A program made the translations under genes and the position numbers. From NCBI RefSeq assembly GCF_031010195.1, contig NZ_JAUAMC010000002.1:248001-312000 (forward strand): a DNA stretch of 64,000 bases, read 5' to 3'. The DNA is from Halomonas sp. SpR8 (lineage in GTDB: Bacteria; Pseudomonadota; Gammaproteobacteria; Pseudomonadales; Halomonadaceae). The notes under the pieces are model-generated. The model saw only the letters and a list, made by a program, of their open reading frames with translations. It ran no database searches and was not told the DNA's origin. Of the stretch, positions 35,501-46,319 are shown one piece after another; the stretch's first letter is position 1; the number at the start of each line of letters is the position of its first letter.

Positions 35501-36036
35501 TGGTAGCCCGCACCATAGTTAACAAGATAATTAAACAAAGGATCTTGAGATACACCTTTTATCGAAGACATACTTTTTTTTGGTGGCACTTCTTGAGAAT
35601 CACTCTCAATTGCACCGCGTAAATAAATACTCCACAATGAAATGCCACAAGATAAATCAATTTCATCTAAAATACTAATTGCTTGGCTGTACTGCTCGCT
35701 GAGAATAGCATCCCTTATTTCTATATCTTGATTTAATGCATACTGAATTATAACCTTATGGTGCTCAATAAGTGCCATACACCAAGCAAGATTCTTTTCA
35801 AGAGAAGCCGATGGCGTTTTTGCTTTAAAAAAATCCTTTACTCCGGTAGCTTTTGATAGATAAATCGCATCAAAAAAAAATGGGTGCCTTGCAACCATCG
35901 AAAAAGTGTTTCTTATTTCACCGAAAGTCAACTCTTCAAAATATTGATTCTTTGCTCTTCCTGGTGTTTTACTATTAGCAAAAATCTTTGATATTTTCTT
36001 TTGACTAGCTGTTTTCTTATGTTTAAATCGTTTCAT
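32557..36036 (-). CDS. dtcA: Detocs DtcA: giant cytoplasmic sensor histidine kinase
   Basis: The protein is 1159 aa with no transmembrane helix or signal. The first 750 residues are helical and repeat-like, with TPR-like pairs around 480-560 (ALSLLEKKNYDDAVNSFNLL; EALLLAGRNEEAIEEF), probably the phage-sensing part. A conserved HLSTRIRHGVL element has His792, a candidate phosphoacceptor. The C-terminal HATPase domain has an N box (FFIIFENAIS, near 1042) and a G box (EGGTGFFKLWKIL, near 1108). I chose ATG 36036 with GAGAAG 5 bp upstream; an in-frame TTG at 36048 is weaker. The gene is very A+T-rich. It is the first gene of the operon, behind the guaA terminator. Confidence 0.8.
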   Translation of the reverse strand: MKRFKHKKTASQKKISKIFANSKTPGRAKNQYFEELTFGEIRNTFSMVARHPFFFDAIYLSKATGVKDFFKAKTPSASLEKNLAWCMALIEHHKVIIQYALNQDIEIRDAILSEQYSQAISILDEIDLSCGISLWSIYLRGAIESDSQEVPPKKSMSSIKGVSQDPLFNYLVNYGAGYHNDPDIFFTATKTNIFEIERSAPEPIKDYLLYSLFWLDQSKDYNFNNIFNIVKDTSILDVFYLVLDYLIYTTGEVGSKYLSSYPVKHLILDLGSNFTYPAIQGLSNYFGYDSVWKEDKKALDLIDLYTVGNYDEVCMTANEAGCLEYGIPILELIAKANIRSGKLMQSNAFCGFFSLMQDVYFKGEEYKKSLETLACEASKYKGIGWYRQLLLFTKREAPFIRSIEKRNYDNMLSVYSDQYGPKKVNIIGEDLKDKYFDHLHKVKDESSSLKLFYYLYKNDSNKILKLEIDEIRKKKYYALSLLEKKNYDDAVNSFNLLIKCEDTITRVECARYLVEALLLAGRNEEAIEEFVNISLSNENIFSTFDTKRILSVAKDYATQSDSINIPIAYSLHSRFKDSEYDPNLKLAFETFLIKNNAVYPEDLFGREEEFTNEKLYYFLKWVCTPSVMKLYFSFESVRHTEESRLKVCKYLMEQGDNDEYIKNEAKEINRSHIIRRAVKKVENSRIYVDTSTFNGRDSQQYRSLFEKYIELSSQTNNEANDDNHLEKVLDPLRIFLEEDGVNYWKALSMVHLQDFRISSKNSTFLNLIKLMRSEFAYGGRGLNNHLSTRIRHGVLPTALRKPVIDEDLYFSQSATQETINDSKWGKEAWGFKESENSEIISIICEFSKKYEKLISELNDERLQVYILEEELVKPKGAEKNQLAMFNYSTSLLESYAIQKELPISPSYNDFVKVTNKWLWDRTDYNLMQVQGYIKNDFLKQVVNLFDELKAEVVRKFDSNGLVSDFCNSVDRAKANLNSQIDVICSWFAHTDYDDKEEYEIDTSIDIARSTLNVDVEFICNDTYVFSERTLSYMVDVFFIIFENAISKSNIPKSQLRIKLRVFKDDEGFLVIQVENNCNLDGSVTDLNKKLKFYQDAYGNESLIKGVLQKEGGTGFFKLWKILEKDLEIKHSAEMYFKENSDFVVKLILVESKVLRIKRL

Positions 36037-36199
36037 CTGACTTCTCAATCTCTATTTTTCTTTATATTAAATGAATATTTTCATTTTTATGAACTTAAAT
36101 TTTTCCTGCTTTAAAAATATTACACCATATACAAAAAATACGTAATTTATCCGAATAAACCACATCCTAATAAAAAAATTAACAGAATTACAACATCTG

Positions 36200-36229
36200 A
36201 AAAAAAAGCCACCCGAAATACGAGTGGCT
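36200..36229 (-). terminator. guaA factor-independent terminator
   Basis: On the minus strand AGCCACTCG-TATTT-CGGGTGGCT (36207-36229) is followed by eight consecutive T's and then C. The stem is 9 bp with one G-T pair. It separates guaA from the downstream dtcABC operon on the same strand. The remaining 36037-36199 is A+T-rich and presumably carries the dtcA promoter; I could not single out one. Confidence 0.9.
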
Positions 36230-36260
36230 ATCGATCACCTAACAGCGTTCACGAATAATC

Positions 36261-37838
36261 TCACTCCCACTCAATAGTAGCAGGCGGCTTACTGCTCACA
36301 TCATAAGTCACCCGCGAAACCCCCGCCAACTCATTGATAATCCGATTAGAAACCTTCTCCAGCAGCTCATAGGGCAGGTGCGCCCAGCGGGCGGTCATGA
36401 AGTCGATGGTTTCTACCGCGCGTAGTGCAATGACCCATTCGTAGCGGCGGCCGTCGCCTACCACGCCTACAGATTTCACCGGCAGGAACACGGCAAACGC
36501 CTGGCTGGTTTTTTCGTACCAGCCAGAAGCGCGAAGCTCTTCGATGAAGATGGCGTCGGCGTCGCGGAGGATGTCGGCGTACTCTTTCTTCACTTCACCC
36601 AGAATACGCACGCCCAGACCGGGGCCAGGGAACGGGTGGCGGTAGACCATGTCGTAGGGCAAGCCGAGTTCCAGGCCGAGTTTGCGCACTTCGTCTTTAA
36701 ACAGTTCGCGCAGCGGCTCGACCAGCTTGAGCTTCATGGTTTCCGGCAGGCCACCCACGTTGTGGTGGGATTTGATCACGTGGGCTTTGCCGGTTTTAGA
36801 GGCAGCGGATTCGATCACGTCCGGGTAGATGGTGCCCTGGGCGAGGAAATCCACGCCTTCAATTTTGCTGGCTTCTTCATCGAATACGTCGATAAAGGTG
36901 TTGCCGATGATTTTGCGCTTCAGCTCAGGGTCTTTCTCGCCCGCCAGCTTGCCGAGGAACAGGTCTTCGGCGTCCACGCGGATCACCTTGACACCCATGT
37001 GCTTGGCGAAGGTTTCCATGACCTGGTCGCCTTCTGCTTTACGCAGTAGGCCGTTATCAACAAATACGCAGGTTAGCTGGGTGCCAATCGCTTTGTGCAG
37101 CAGCGCCGCCACTACAGAGGAATCCACACCGCCGGAGAGGCCGAGCAGTACGTGGCGGTCGCCGACTTGCTCGCGCACGCGCTGTACCTGGTCTTCGATG
37201 ATTTGCGCGGGCGTCCAGAGTTTTTCGGCTTTACAGATATTCAGCACGAAGTGCTCAAGAATACGCTGGCCTTGCAGGGTGTGGGTCACTTCCGGGTGGA
37301 ACTGAACGCCGTAAAACTGCTTCTCTTCCCAGGCCATGGCGGCAATCGGGCAGCTCGGCGTGGAAGCGGTCACGGTGAAGGTATCCGGCGCTTGGGCCAC
37401 CTTGTCACCGTGGCTCATCCATACGTCCAGCAGGGCCTTGCCGGAAGCGGCGTCTACGTGGTCTTTAATGCCGTTAAACAGCGCGTTATCGACGTCGATC
37501 TGGATCTGCGCGTAGCCGAACTCGCTCTGGTTGGAGCCTTCCACTTTACCGCCTAGCTGCTCGGCCATGGTCTGCATGCCGTAGCAGATGCCAAACACCG
37601 GCAGACCCATTTCAAACACGCACTGGGGCGCCCGCGGGGAGTCCAATTCGGTCACGGATTCCGGCCCACCGGCCATGATAATGCCGTTGGGGTTGTACTC
37701 GCGGATCTCTTCTTCGGTGATATCAAACGCGCGGACTTCAGAATAAACGCCGATCTCGCGAACGCGGCGGGCGATCAGTTGGGTGTACTGGGAGCCGAAG
37801 TCGAGAATCAGAATCTTGTGGGCGTGAATGTCACTCAT
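36261..37838 (-). CDS. guaA: GMP synthase (glutamine-hydrolysing)
   Basis: The 525-aa enzyme converts XMP, glutamine and ATP to GMP. The class I glutamine amidotransferase domain begins [20 protein letters not shown] and has the nucleophile Cys in [11 protein letters not shown] and the His-x-Glu in [10 protein letters not shown]. The ATP pyrophosphatase P-loop is [16 protein letters not shown]. The C-terminal dimerisation domain ends TIEWE. The ATG at 37838 (MSDIHAHK) matches family starts. It lies downstream of guaB on the same strand. Its 3' end is a known integration site for genomic islands, and here it borders the accessory region. Confidence 0.97.
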   Translation of the reverse strand: MSDIHAHKILILDFGSQYTQLIARRVREIGVYSEVRAFDITEEEIREYNPNGIIMAGGPESVTELDSPRAPQCVFEMGLPVFGICYGMQTMAEQLGGKVEGSNQSEFGYAQIQIDVDNALFNGIKDHVDAASGKALLDVWMSHGDKVAQAPDTFTVTASTPSCPIAAMAWEEKQFYGVQFHPEVTHTLQGQRILEHFVLNICKAEKLWTPAQIIEDQVQRVREQVGDRHVLLGLSGGVDSSVVAALLHKAIGTQLTCVFVDNGLLRKAEGDQVMETFAKHMGVKVIRVDAEDLFLGKLAGEKDPELKRKIIGNTFIDVFDEEASKIEGVDFLAQGTIYPDVIESAASKTGKAHVIKSHHNVGGLPETMKLKLVEPLRELFKDEVRKLGLELGLPYDMVYRHPFPGPGLGVRILGEVKKEYADILRDADAIFIEELRASGWYEKTSQAFAVFLPVKSVGVVGDGRRYEWVIALRAVETIDFMTARWAHLPYELLEKVSNRIINELAGVSRVTYDVSSKPPATIEWE

Positions 37839-38078
37839 GGCGGGGTCTCGGTTAAGCGGTGTGGGTGCCGCTGGTAAGGCCAAAAAGCAAGCGGCGAGCT
37901 TTGCCCGCCGCCGTTTTAACGTAGAAGCCTCTGATTAACTATTGCGCTTGACCATACTGCGTTAAAAATCGCCTCAAAATGCTCATTTACAACTTGTAAA
38001 CTCCGCTTTCTCGTTGATTTTTGCCTTGTCTGGTCTGCGCTCATTACGTTAATCAAAGGCTTCAAAATCTTCTACTGG
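37839..38078 (-). other. guaB-guaA spacer with palindromic element and hairpin
   Basis: On the minus strand the spacer carries a segment around 37960-38060 with partly self-complementary halves (GACCAGACAAGGC..., GCGGAGTTTACAAGTTGTAA) that looks like a dispersed intergenic repeat. It then has GCGGCGGGC-AAA-GCTCGCCGC followed by TTGCTTTTT (about 37880-37911). The latter could be an attenuator or terminator ahead of guaA. No gene is present. Confidence 0.4.
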
Positions 38079-41096
<3,018 letters not shown>

Positions 41097-41132
41097 CGCC
41101 GCTAGTGCTTCATCGACGGATATCAACTCAGC

Positions 41133-41282
41133 TTATTTCTTATCCTTGCTCGACTTCTGTTTTGAATCATCATCGTCGGCTTCGGGGTTAACGTGATGCG
41201 TGTCTGGCATCGGGTTAGCTTCTTCGTAATGATCGTCTTTATGTTTGGGCGCTTTCTCGTCTTTTTTACCGGCTTGTGACAT
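41133..41282 (-). CDS. Small highly charged 49-aa protein
   Basis: The frame starts at ATG 41282, with GGAGG 7 bp upstream (in CTGGAGGACGTGAT), and ends TAA at 41133. The product is rich in Lys, Asp, Glu, His and Ser, with no hydrophobic core (start MSQAGKKDEKAPKHKDDHYE, end KSSKDKK), so it is probably disordered. The strong ribosome site, clean frame and a hairpin directly downstream support a real gene. Such short hydrophilic proteins are often stress-linked, but I assign no function. Confidence 0.6.
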   Translation of the reverse strand: MSQAGKKDEKAPKHKDDHYEEANPMPDTHHVNPEADDDDSKQKSSKDKK

Positions 41283-41335
41283 ATCACGTCCTCCAGGCTG
41301 TGAATAACGTTGGCATTACATTGCATGCTATTCAC

Positions 41336-41653
41336 TGTAGTTCTTCACACGTAACTTGCAATCCATCGCCTCTCGCCTGAAAACGCTTACATCATAAAAA
41401 TAAACCCAAAAAACAATAGTTTAATCACTAAAAACATCAAGCCCACCCAGTAAATTAGCAAACTAAATAAAGCTCATGCATTGCCGCTATTGCTACGTTT
41501 TCCAGCTCCCACGACACCCCATGAGAGCGGTTTGCACCTCTGGGTTACTCGGGTCTACATTAGACGTGGAGGTCTAAGGAAATAGACGCTAGCGCTGATT
41601 TATCTTCAGCCTAGATATCCTCGTATTCTGTGCCCACAATGGAGTGACCGCAC
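41336..41653. other. A+T-rich spacer before the stress-type SDR
   Basis: There is no gene here. Alternative small inverted repeats (GTCTA-CAT-TAGAC and TTAGAC-GTGGAG-GTCTAA, 41554-41577) overlap and could be a regulatory site upstream of the SDR gene at 41654. Confidence 0.35.
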
Positions 41654-42508
41654 ATGAGTGATCAACAGCAACCTGCCCAACACCAAGACAAGCAGCCTGG
41701 CGATGAACACGCCATGCACCCTCAGCCTGAGTACATTCGCGAGAGCTATCGCGGCGCTGATAAGCTGCTCGATAAAGTGGCGATTATTACCGGCGGCGAC
41801 AGCGGTATTGGTCGGTCAGTGGCCGTTCACTTTGCTCGCGAAGGTGCGGACAGCGTGATCGTGCACTTAGAAGAAGATAAGGATGCCGAAAAGACTAAAC
41901 GGCTTGTTGAAGCGGAAGGTCGGCGCTGCCTCGTCTTGAAAGGCGATGTGGCTGAACCGGCGTTTTGTCGCGAGATCGTCAAGCGAACGCTCGCCCATTT
42001 CGGCAAGATAAATATCGTAATCAATAACGCCGCTGAACAGTACGATTGGGAGGATATTACCGAGATTCCTGACGACCAACTGCTGCGCACCTTTCAGACC
42101 AATATCTTTAGCCACTTCTATCTCAGCAAATCAGCTCTGCCCCACCTCAGCAAGGGCGACACCATCATTGCCACCTCATCGATCAATGCTTTTAAGGGCA
42201 ATGACACGCTGATCGACTACACCGCCACCAAAGGCGCTATTCAAGGACTGGTGCGTTCTCTAGCCATGTCGTTGATGGACCGCGGTATTCGTGTGAATGC
42301 AGTGGCACCAGGGCCAGTGTGGACACCGCTCATTCCCGCCAGTTTCGATGATGAAAAAGTGGCTTCGTTCGGCGATCAGGTGCCCATGAAGCGCGCTGGC
42401 CAGCCCAGCGAAATGGGGCCTGCGTATGTCTACCTTGCCTGCGAAGAGTCGTCCTACATGAGCGGCCAAACGCTGCACTTAAATGGTGGGGTTATCTTAA
42501 ATACCTAG
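41654..42508 (+). CDS. SDR oxidoreductase, general-stress type (YhxC/GsP39-like)
   Basis: The 284-aa SDR has the long hydrophilic N-terminal extension of this subfamily (EHAMHPQPEYIRESYRGADK). The cofactor loop is ITGGDSGIGRSVAVHFAREG, followed by NNAAEQY. The active site is SSINAFKGNDTLIDYTATKG (Ser, Tyr-x3-Lys), and the C-terminal SYMSGQTLHLNGG is canonical. Relatives are induced by osmotic, heat or ethanol stress, which fits a halophile. GGAG is 9 bp before the ATG. The substrate is unknown. Confidence 0.92.
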   Translation: MSDQQQPAQHQDKQPGDEHAMHPQPEYIRESYRGADKLLDKVAIITGGDSGIGRSVAVHFAREGADSVIVHLEEDKDAEKTKRLVEAEGRRCLVLKGDVAEPAFCREIVKRTLAHFGKINIVINNAAEQYDWEDITEIPDDQLLRTFQTNIFSHFYLSKSALPHLSKGDTIIATSSINAFKGNDTLIDYTATKGAIQGLVRSLAMSLMDRGIRVNAVAPGPVWTPLIPASFDDEKVASFGDQVPMKRAGQPSEMGPAYVYLACEESSYMSGQTLHLNGGVILNT

Positions 42509-42548
42509 AAGTATTACGCGTATTACCGGGGTGGCTTAGCGCCGCCTC

Positions 42549-42740
42549 TCACTGCCGTCTGGGAATAGCACTCGAATACGTATTGAGATGTAAGAGGTGT
42601 TTATCCGCTTGCTGCAAGGCTTCGAGCGTCTTAGGCCGATCAAATTCCGCCAATAAAGTACACAGTACTTCGGAGACGGCTAACGCAGGGGTTAGCGTAT
42701 GGAAGAAGCTATCGCTTCAGCGGCGACACTTCACTATCGG
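42549..42740 (-). pseudogene. RpiR/MurR-type regulator, C-terminal relic
   Basis: On the minus strand a frame reads FFHTLTPALAVSEVLCTLLA, then EFDRPKTLEALQQADKHLLH, and stops at 42549. This is the end of the SIS domain and the C-terminal helix of RpiR-family regulators. A stop lies just upstream, and the HTH and most of the SIS domain are gone. It is probably the former regulator of the aminotransferase gene that now starts 90 bp away. Confidence 0.55.
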
Positions 42741-42832
42741 TTAATGGAAACAATGCTCACAATATCTTTATAGATGTGCCAATCTCCTTGTCATGTGAAT
42801 TTCTCACCGTTGGATAATAAGGGAACGAGGCT

Positions 42833-44158
42833 ATGACGCGTATTCTTCACCGTGGTATCGGCACAGACCTACCTCATGCGGCGTCGGCGCAGGGCGTCTA
42901 TATCACCGATACCTCGGGACGTCGCTATCTGGATGGCTCAGGCGGCGCGGCGGTAACAAGCGTCGGTCATGCCCACCCGGAAGTGCTGGCGGCCATGCGC
43001 TCGCAGATTGATAGCCTGTGTTACGCCCACACCTCCTTTTTCACCACTAACGCCGCCGAGGAGTTGGCCGAAAAGCTGGTGAATTTAGCCCCTGAAGGGC
43101 TGGATTATGTCTATTTGGTGTCGGGTGGATCAGAAGCGGTTGAAGCGGCCCTAAAAATGGCCCGGCAGTACTTTGTCGAGATTAATCAGCCCCAGCGGCG
43201 GCACATTATTGCCAGACGGCAGAGCTACCACGGCAATACTATCGGCGCGCTGGCAACCGGTGGCAATGCCATGCGGCGCCAGCAGTTTCAGCCCATCTTG
43301 CCTGAAACGCACCACGTATCGCCCTGCTATGCGTACCGCGATAAGGGCGACGATGAGTCGCCAGAGGCCTATGCTGCCCGGCTTGCCGAAGAGCTTGAGG
43401 CAAAGATTCTGGCACTTGGCCCTGAGGAGGTTATGGCCTTTGTTGCCGAGCCCGTCGTCGGGGCTACCTTAGGGGCGGTCGCTTCTGAGGCGGATTACTT
43501 CAAACGCGTGCGTGCCATTTGCGATAAATACGGCGTACTGCTGATCCTCGATGAGGTGATGTGCGGCATGGGCAGAACCGGCACCGTCTTCGCCTGCGAA
43601 CAAGATGGGGTAACGCCGGATATCGTCACCATTGCCAAAGGGCTGGGGGGCGGCTATCAGCCAATCGGCGCGGTGATGCTATCGGCCAGCATCTACGCCA
43701 GCTTTGCCAATGGCTCTGGGCTGTTTCAGCATGGTCACACCTACCTGGGCCACCCTATCGCCGCCGCGGCCGCCAACAAAGTCGTTGAGATCATCGCACG
43801 ACCAGAGACGCTGGCGAACGTTAATGCCATGGGGGCTAGACTGCAGCGCGGCCTTGAAGCGGCGCTCGGCGCATCACCTTATGTGGGCGACATACGCGGT
43901 AGGGGCTTGTTTCGCGGTATCGAGATCGTGGCGGACAGAGAGAGTAAAACGCCTTTCGATCCGGCGCGAAAACTTCACGCCAAGATCAAGCGGCAGGCCA
44001 TGACGCGTGGCCTGATCAGCTATCCCATGGGCGGCACTATTGACGGCATTTACGGTGACCATATCTTGCTGGCACCGCCCTATATCATCGAGCCTAGCGA
44101 AGTCGATCTGATCATTGAGCGTATTGCCGATTCCATAGACGCCGCAATCGCAGAGTGA
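42833..44158 (+). CDS. Class III PLP-dependent aminotransferase
   Basis: The 441-aa enzyme of the omega-transaminase group (aspartate aminotransferase family by annotation habit) begins with GVYITDTSGRRYLDGSGGAA. It has the phosphate-binding SGGSEAVEAALKMARQY and the aspartate of ILDEVMCGMGRTG. The PLP-binding lysine is in TIAKGLGGGYQPIGAVM. It transfers amino groups from an amine or amino acid to a keto acid; the substrate is unknown. A CMD-family gene follows 36 bp later, so the two probably form an operon. The upstream RpiR relic suggests it was once under sugar- or amine-responsive control. Confidence 0.9.
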   Translation: MTRILHRGIGTDLPHAASAQGVYITDTSGRRYLDGSGGAAVTSVGHAHPEVLAAMRSQIDSLCYAHTSFFTTNAAEELAEKLVNLAPEGLDYVYLVSGGSEAVEAALKMARQYFVEINQPQRRHIIARRQSYHGNTIGALATGGNAMRRQQFQPILPETHHVSPCYAYRDKGDDESPEAYAARLAEELEAKILALGPEEVMAFVAEPVVGATLGAVASEADYFKRVRAICDKYGVLLILDEVMCGMGRTGTVFACEQDGVTPDIVTIAKGLGGGYQPIGAVMLSASIYASFANGSGLFQHGHTYLGHPIAAAAANKVVEIIARPETLANVNAMGARLQRGLEAALGASPYVGDIRGRGLFRGIEIVADRESKTPFDPARKLHAKIKRQAMTRGLISYPMGGTIDGIYGDHILLAPPYIIEPSEVDLIIERIADSIDAAIAE

Positions 44159-44194
44159 TGGCATAACAAACAACTATCTGAAAGGAGCTCGCCC

Positions 44195-44761
44195 ATGACA
44201 TCGTCTCCCTGCCCGCCTATTTCCGACGCCGACTGGCCTGAGGAAATCACTCATCTACGCGAAGATTTTGCTGGCGGACTCAACGTTTATCGCACCATGG
44301 CCCATCACCCGGCTCTGCTCGCCGCCTGGGCTCCTTTGCGCCAACACGTTGTAAAGGAGAATGCGTTAGGCCCGGAATTAACCGAAGTGGTGATTCTACG
44401 TGCGGGGCTTCGTATGGGCGCGGCGTACGAGTGGGCCCATCATGTCAGTCGCGCGCTCGCCCTGGGTTTCTCCGAGGCTCGGATCAATGCGATTCGCGGT
44501 AACCCGGAAGGCGTTGACGGTCTTATCGTCAACGCCGTGGATGCGTTATTCGATGAGCGCATGCTCACCAAGGAGCAGGAAGCCGAGCTTGCTGCGGCAA
44601 TCGGGCGTAACGCCGTCATCGATCTGATCGCCATGGTGGGTTTCTATTCGGTGCTGGGCTATTTGCTCAAAACCTACGACACACCGATTGATGAGAATAT
44701 TCAACAAGAAGCGCAAAAAATGCCGACGCTGTTTTCAATAGCGCCAGGCTCCAGCTCATAA
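44195..44761 (+). CDS. Carboxymuconolactone decarboxylase-family protein
   Basis: The 188-aa all-helical CMD/AhpD-like protein has the family core VILRAGLRMGAAYEWAHHVS, then RALALGFSEARINAI, with the EWxxH histidine. The CxxC pair of peroxidase-type AhpD members is absent, so a redox role is unlikely and a decarboxylase- or hydrolase-like role is possible. AAAGGAG lies 9 bp before the ATG. It probably shares an operon with the aminotransferase. Confidence 0.85.
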   Translation: MTSSPCPPISDADWPEEITHLREDFAGGLNVYRTMAHHPALLAAWAPLRQHVVKENALGPELTEVVILRAGLRMGAAYEWAHHVSRALALGFSEARINAIRGNPEGVDGLIVNAVDALFDERMLTKEQEAELAAAIGRNAVIDLIAMVGFYSVLGYLLKTYDTPIDENIQQEAQKMPTLFSIAPGSSS

Positions 44762-44798
44762 ATCAGCTGTGCTAACGGTTCCCCCTTTTAAAAGCGGG

Positions 44799-46112
44799 TT
44801 ACGTTAGTTGCTTGACCAGTACCTTCGATTTGCGGGCGTGATTGTAAGTTTCGCGTTTCAGCGGCGGCAGATCTTCCAGGCTGGCGGCGCGGAAGCCGCG
44901 CTCGACAAACCAGTGAGCGGTATGGGTCGTCAGTACGAAAATTTCGTTTAAACCGCGCTGGCGGGCGCGCCGTTCCAGCGCTTCCACCAGGCGCTCGCCG
45001 CGCTCACCGCCGCGGTAGCTGTCGTGAACTGCCACACAGGCCAGCTCGGCAATGCTGGTATCGGGAAAGACTTGCAGCGCGGCACAGCCAATTACCATGC
45101 CATCGCGCTCGATCACCATGTAGTCATCGATTTCGTGCTCTAAGCGCTCGCGAGAGCGCGCCACCAACATGCCGCGCCGCTCTAGTGGTTCTAGCAGCTC
45201 CAATAAGCCCGCCACATCGTTAAGCGTGGCCGGGCGTAGCTGTTCGTAGCGGTGCTGGGTAATCATGGTGCCCACGCCGTCACGGGTGAATAGCTCACCC
45301 AGTAAGGCATCATGATTGCGCCACGAAAGCAGGTGCGTGCGTGCCACGCCTTCCCGTGCGGCGGTACAGGCGGCCTGCAAATGGCGGGCTAATTCACTGC
45401 CCGGCACCGCGGCCGTTAAACGCGGCTCGGCTTCCGCTGGGGAGAGCTGGCGAAGCAGTGCACCGCCTTCATCTTCCAACCCTTCTGACTCACCAAGCAG
45501 AATCAGCTTATCCGCCTTCAGCGCCACGGCGGCATGCTGGGCGACTTCTGAGGCGTCTAGATCAAACACTTCGCCGGTGCTGGAGAAGCCAAGCGGCGGC
45601 AGCAGTACCAGCGAGCCTTTCTCCAGCAGGCCCTCAATCGCATTGGCGCGCACCCGGCGCACTTCGCCGCTGTGGTCGAAATCAACACCTTCGCGCACGC
45701 CAAGAGGCTTAGCGGTGACCAGATTGCCCGAAATCACGCTCAGCTCTACACCGTGCAGCGGCGTGCTGGGCAAGCCAAGCGAAAGCCGCGCTTCCAGCCA
45801 TAAACGCTGGTGAGCGGCGACCTGCTCAACATGGGCCATCACAGCGCGGTCGGCCACCCAGCGGCCATCAATACGGGTTGGCTCGACGCCAGCGGCGGTG
45901 AGCGCTTCATGCACCTGGGGGCGAATGCCAAACACCACCACCAAACGCACGCCCAGCGTATGCAGCAGGGCCAAATCCTGAATCAGTTGCTCCCCTCGCC
46001 CAGACGCCATCGCTTCGCCTTCAATTAAGATGACAAAGGTTCGTCCCCGGTGAGCATTAATATAAGGGGAAGCGTTACGAAACCAATCAACAAAGGGGAA
46101 GCGCGTATCCAA
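44799..46112 (-). CDS. argA: N-acetylglutamate synthase (amino-acid acetyltransferase)
   Basis: The 437-aa ArgA catalyses the first step of arginine biosynthesis, acetylating glutamate. The N-terminal amino-acid kinase-like domain begins DWFRNASPYINAHRGRTFVI and contains LALLHTLGVRLVVVFGIRPQ. The C-terminal GNAT domain has IAELACVAVHDSYRGGERGE and FVLTTHTAHWFVERGFR. The length is normal. In E. coli-type ArgA the kinase-like domain binds the inhibitor arginine. It has no operon partner here. Confidence 0.95.
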   Translation of the reverse strand: MDTRFPFVDWFRNASPYINAHRGRTFVILIEGEAMASGRGEQLIQDLALLHTLGVRLVVVFGIRPQVHEALTAAGVEPTRIDGRWVADRAVMAHVEQVAAHQRLWLEARLSLGLPSTPLHGVELSVISGNLVTAKPLGVREGVDFDHSGEVRRVRANAIEGLLEKGSLVLLPPLGFSSTGEVFDLDASEVAQHAAVALKADKLILLGESEGLEDEGGALLRQLSPAEAEPRLTAAVPGSELARHLQAACTAAREGVARTHLLSWRNHDALLGELFTRDGVGTMITQHRYEQLRPATLNDVAGLLELLEPLERRGMLVARSRERLEHEIDDYMVIERDGMVIGCAALQVFPDTSIAELACVAVHDSYRGGERGERLVEALERRARQRGLNEIFVLTTHTAHWFVERGFRAASLEDLPPLKRETYNHARKSKVLVKQLT

Positions 46113-46185
46113 GGGCCGCTCTCCGGCAGCAGGTGAAAGAAACAGGCGTTTAGCACATCTAACCTGAATACTTTAACAGAGCACG

Positions 46186-46252
46186 AAAAACAGCGGCACC
46201 TTCTAATGTCAATCTGCTCAATCTAATGCAGAAAAACATGAAGATGCCGCTG
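46186..46252 (-). terminator. Structured terminator after the PiT gene
   Basis: On the minus strand CAGCGGCA-T-CTTC...GAAG-G-TGCCGCTG closes a 62-nt element followed by TTTTTC. Inside, further pairs nest (ATGT/ACAT and CTGC/GCAG), making one long interrupted stem rather than a large open loop. Confidence 0.75.
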
Positions 46253-46319
46253 TGATTTTATCGCTTAGGTCGTTCTTAATGCGTTCGAGCTTGGGTGTAC
46301 TGCGCTTTTGCTAGCTTAT

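Noticed and set aside
37839..38078. Purine riboswitch ahead of guaA
   Set aside because: I could not find the conserved purine-aptamer core or loops; the spacer instead shows palindromic repeat-like DNA and a terminator-like hairpin.
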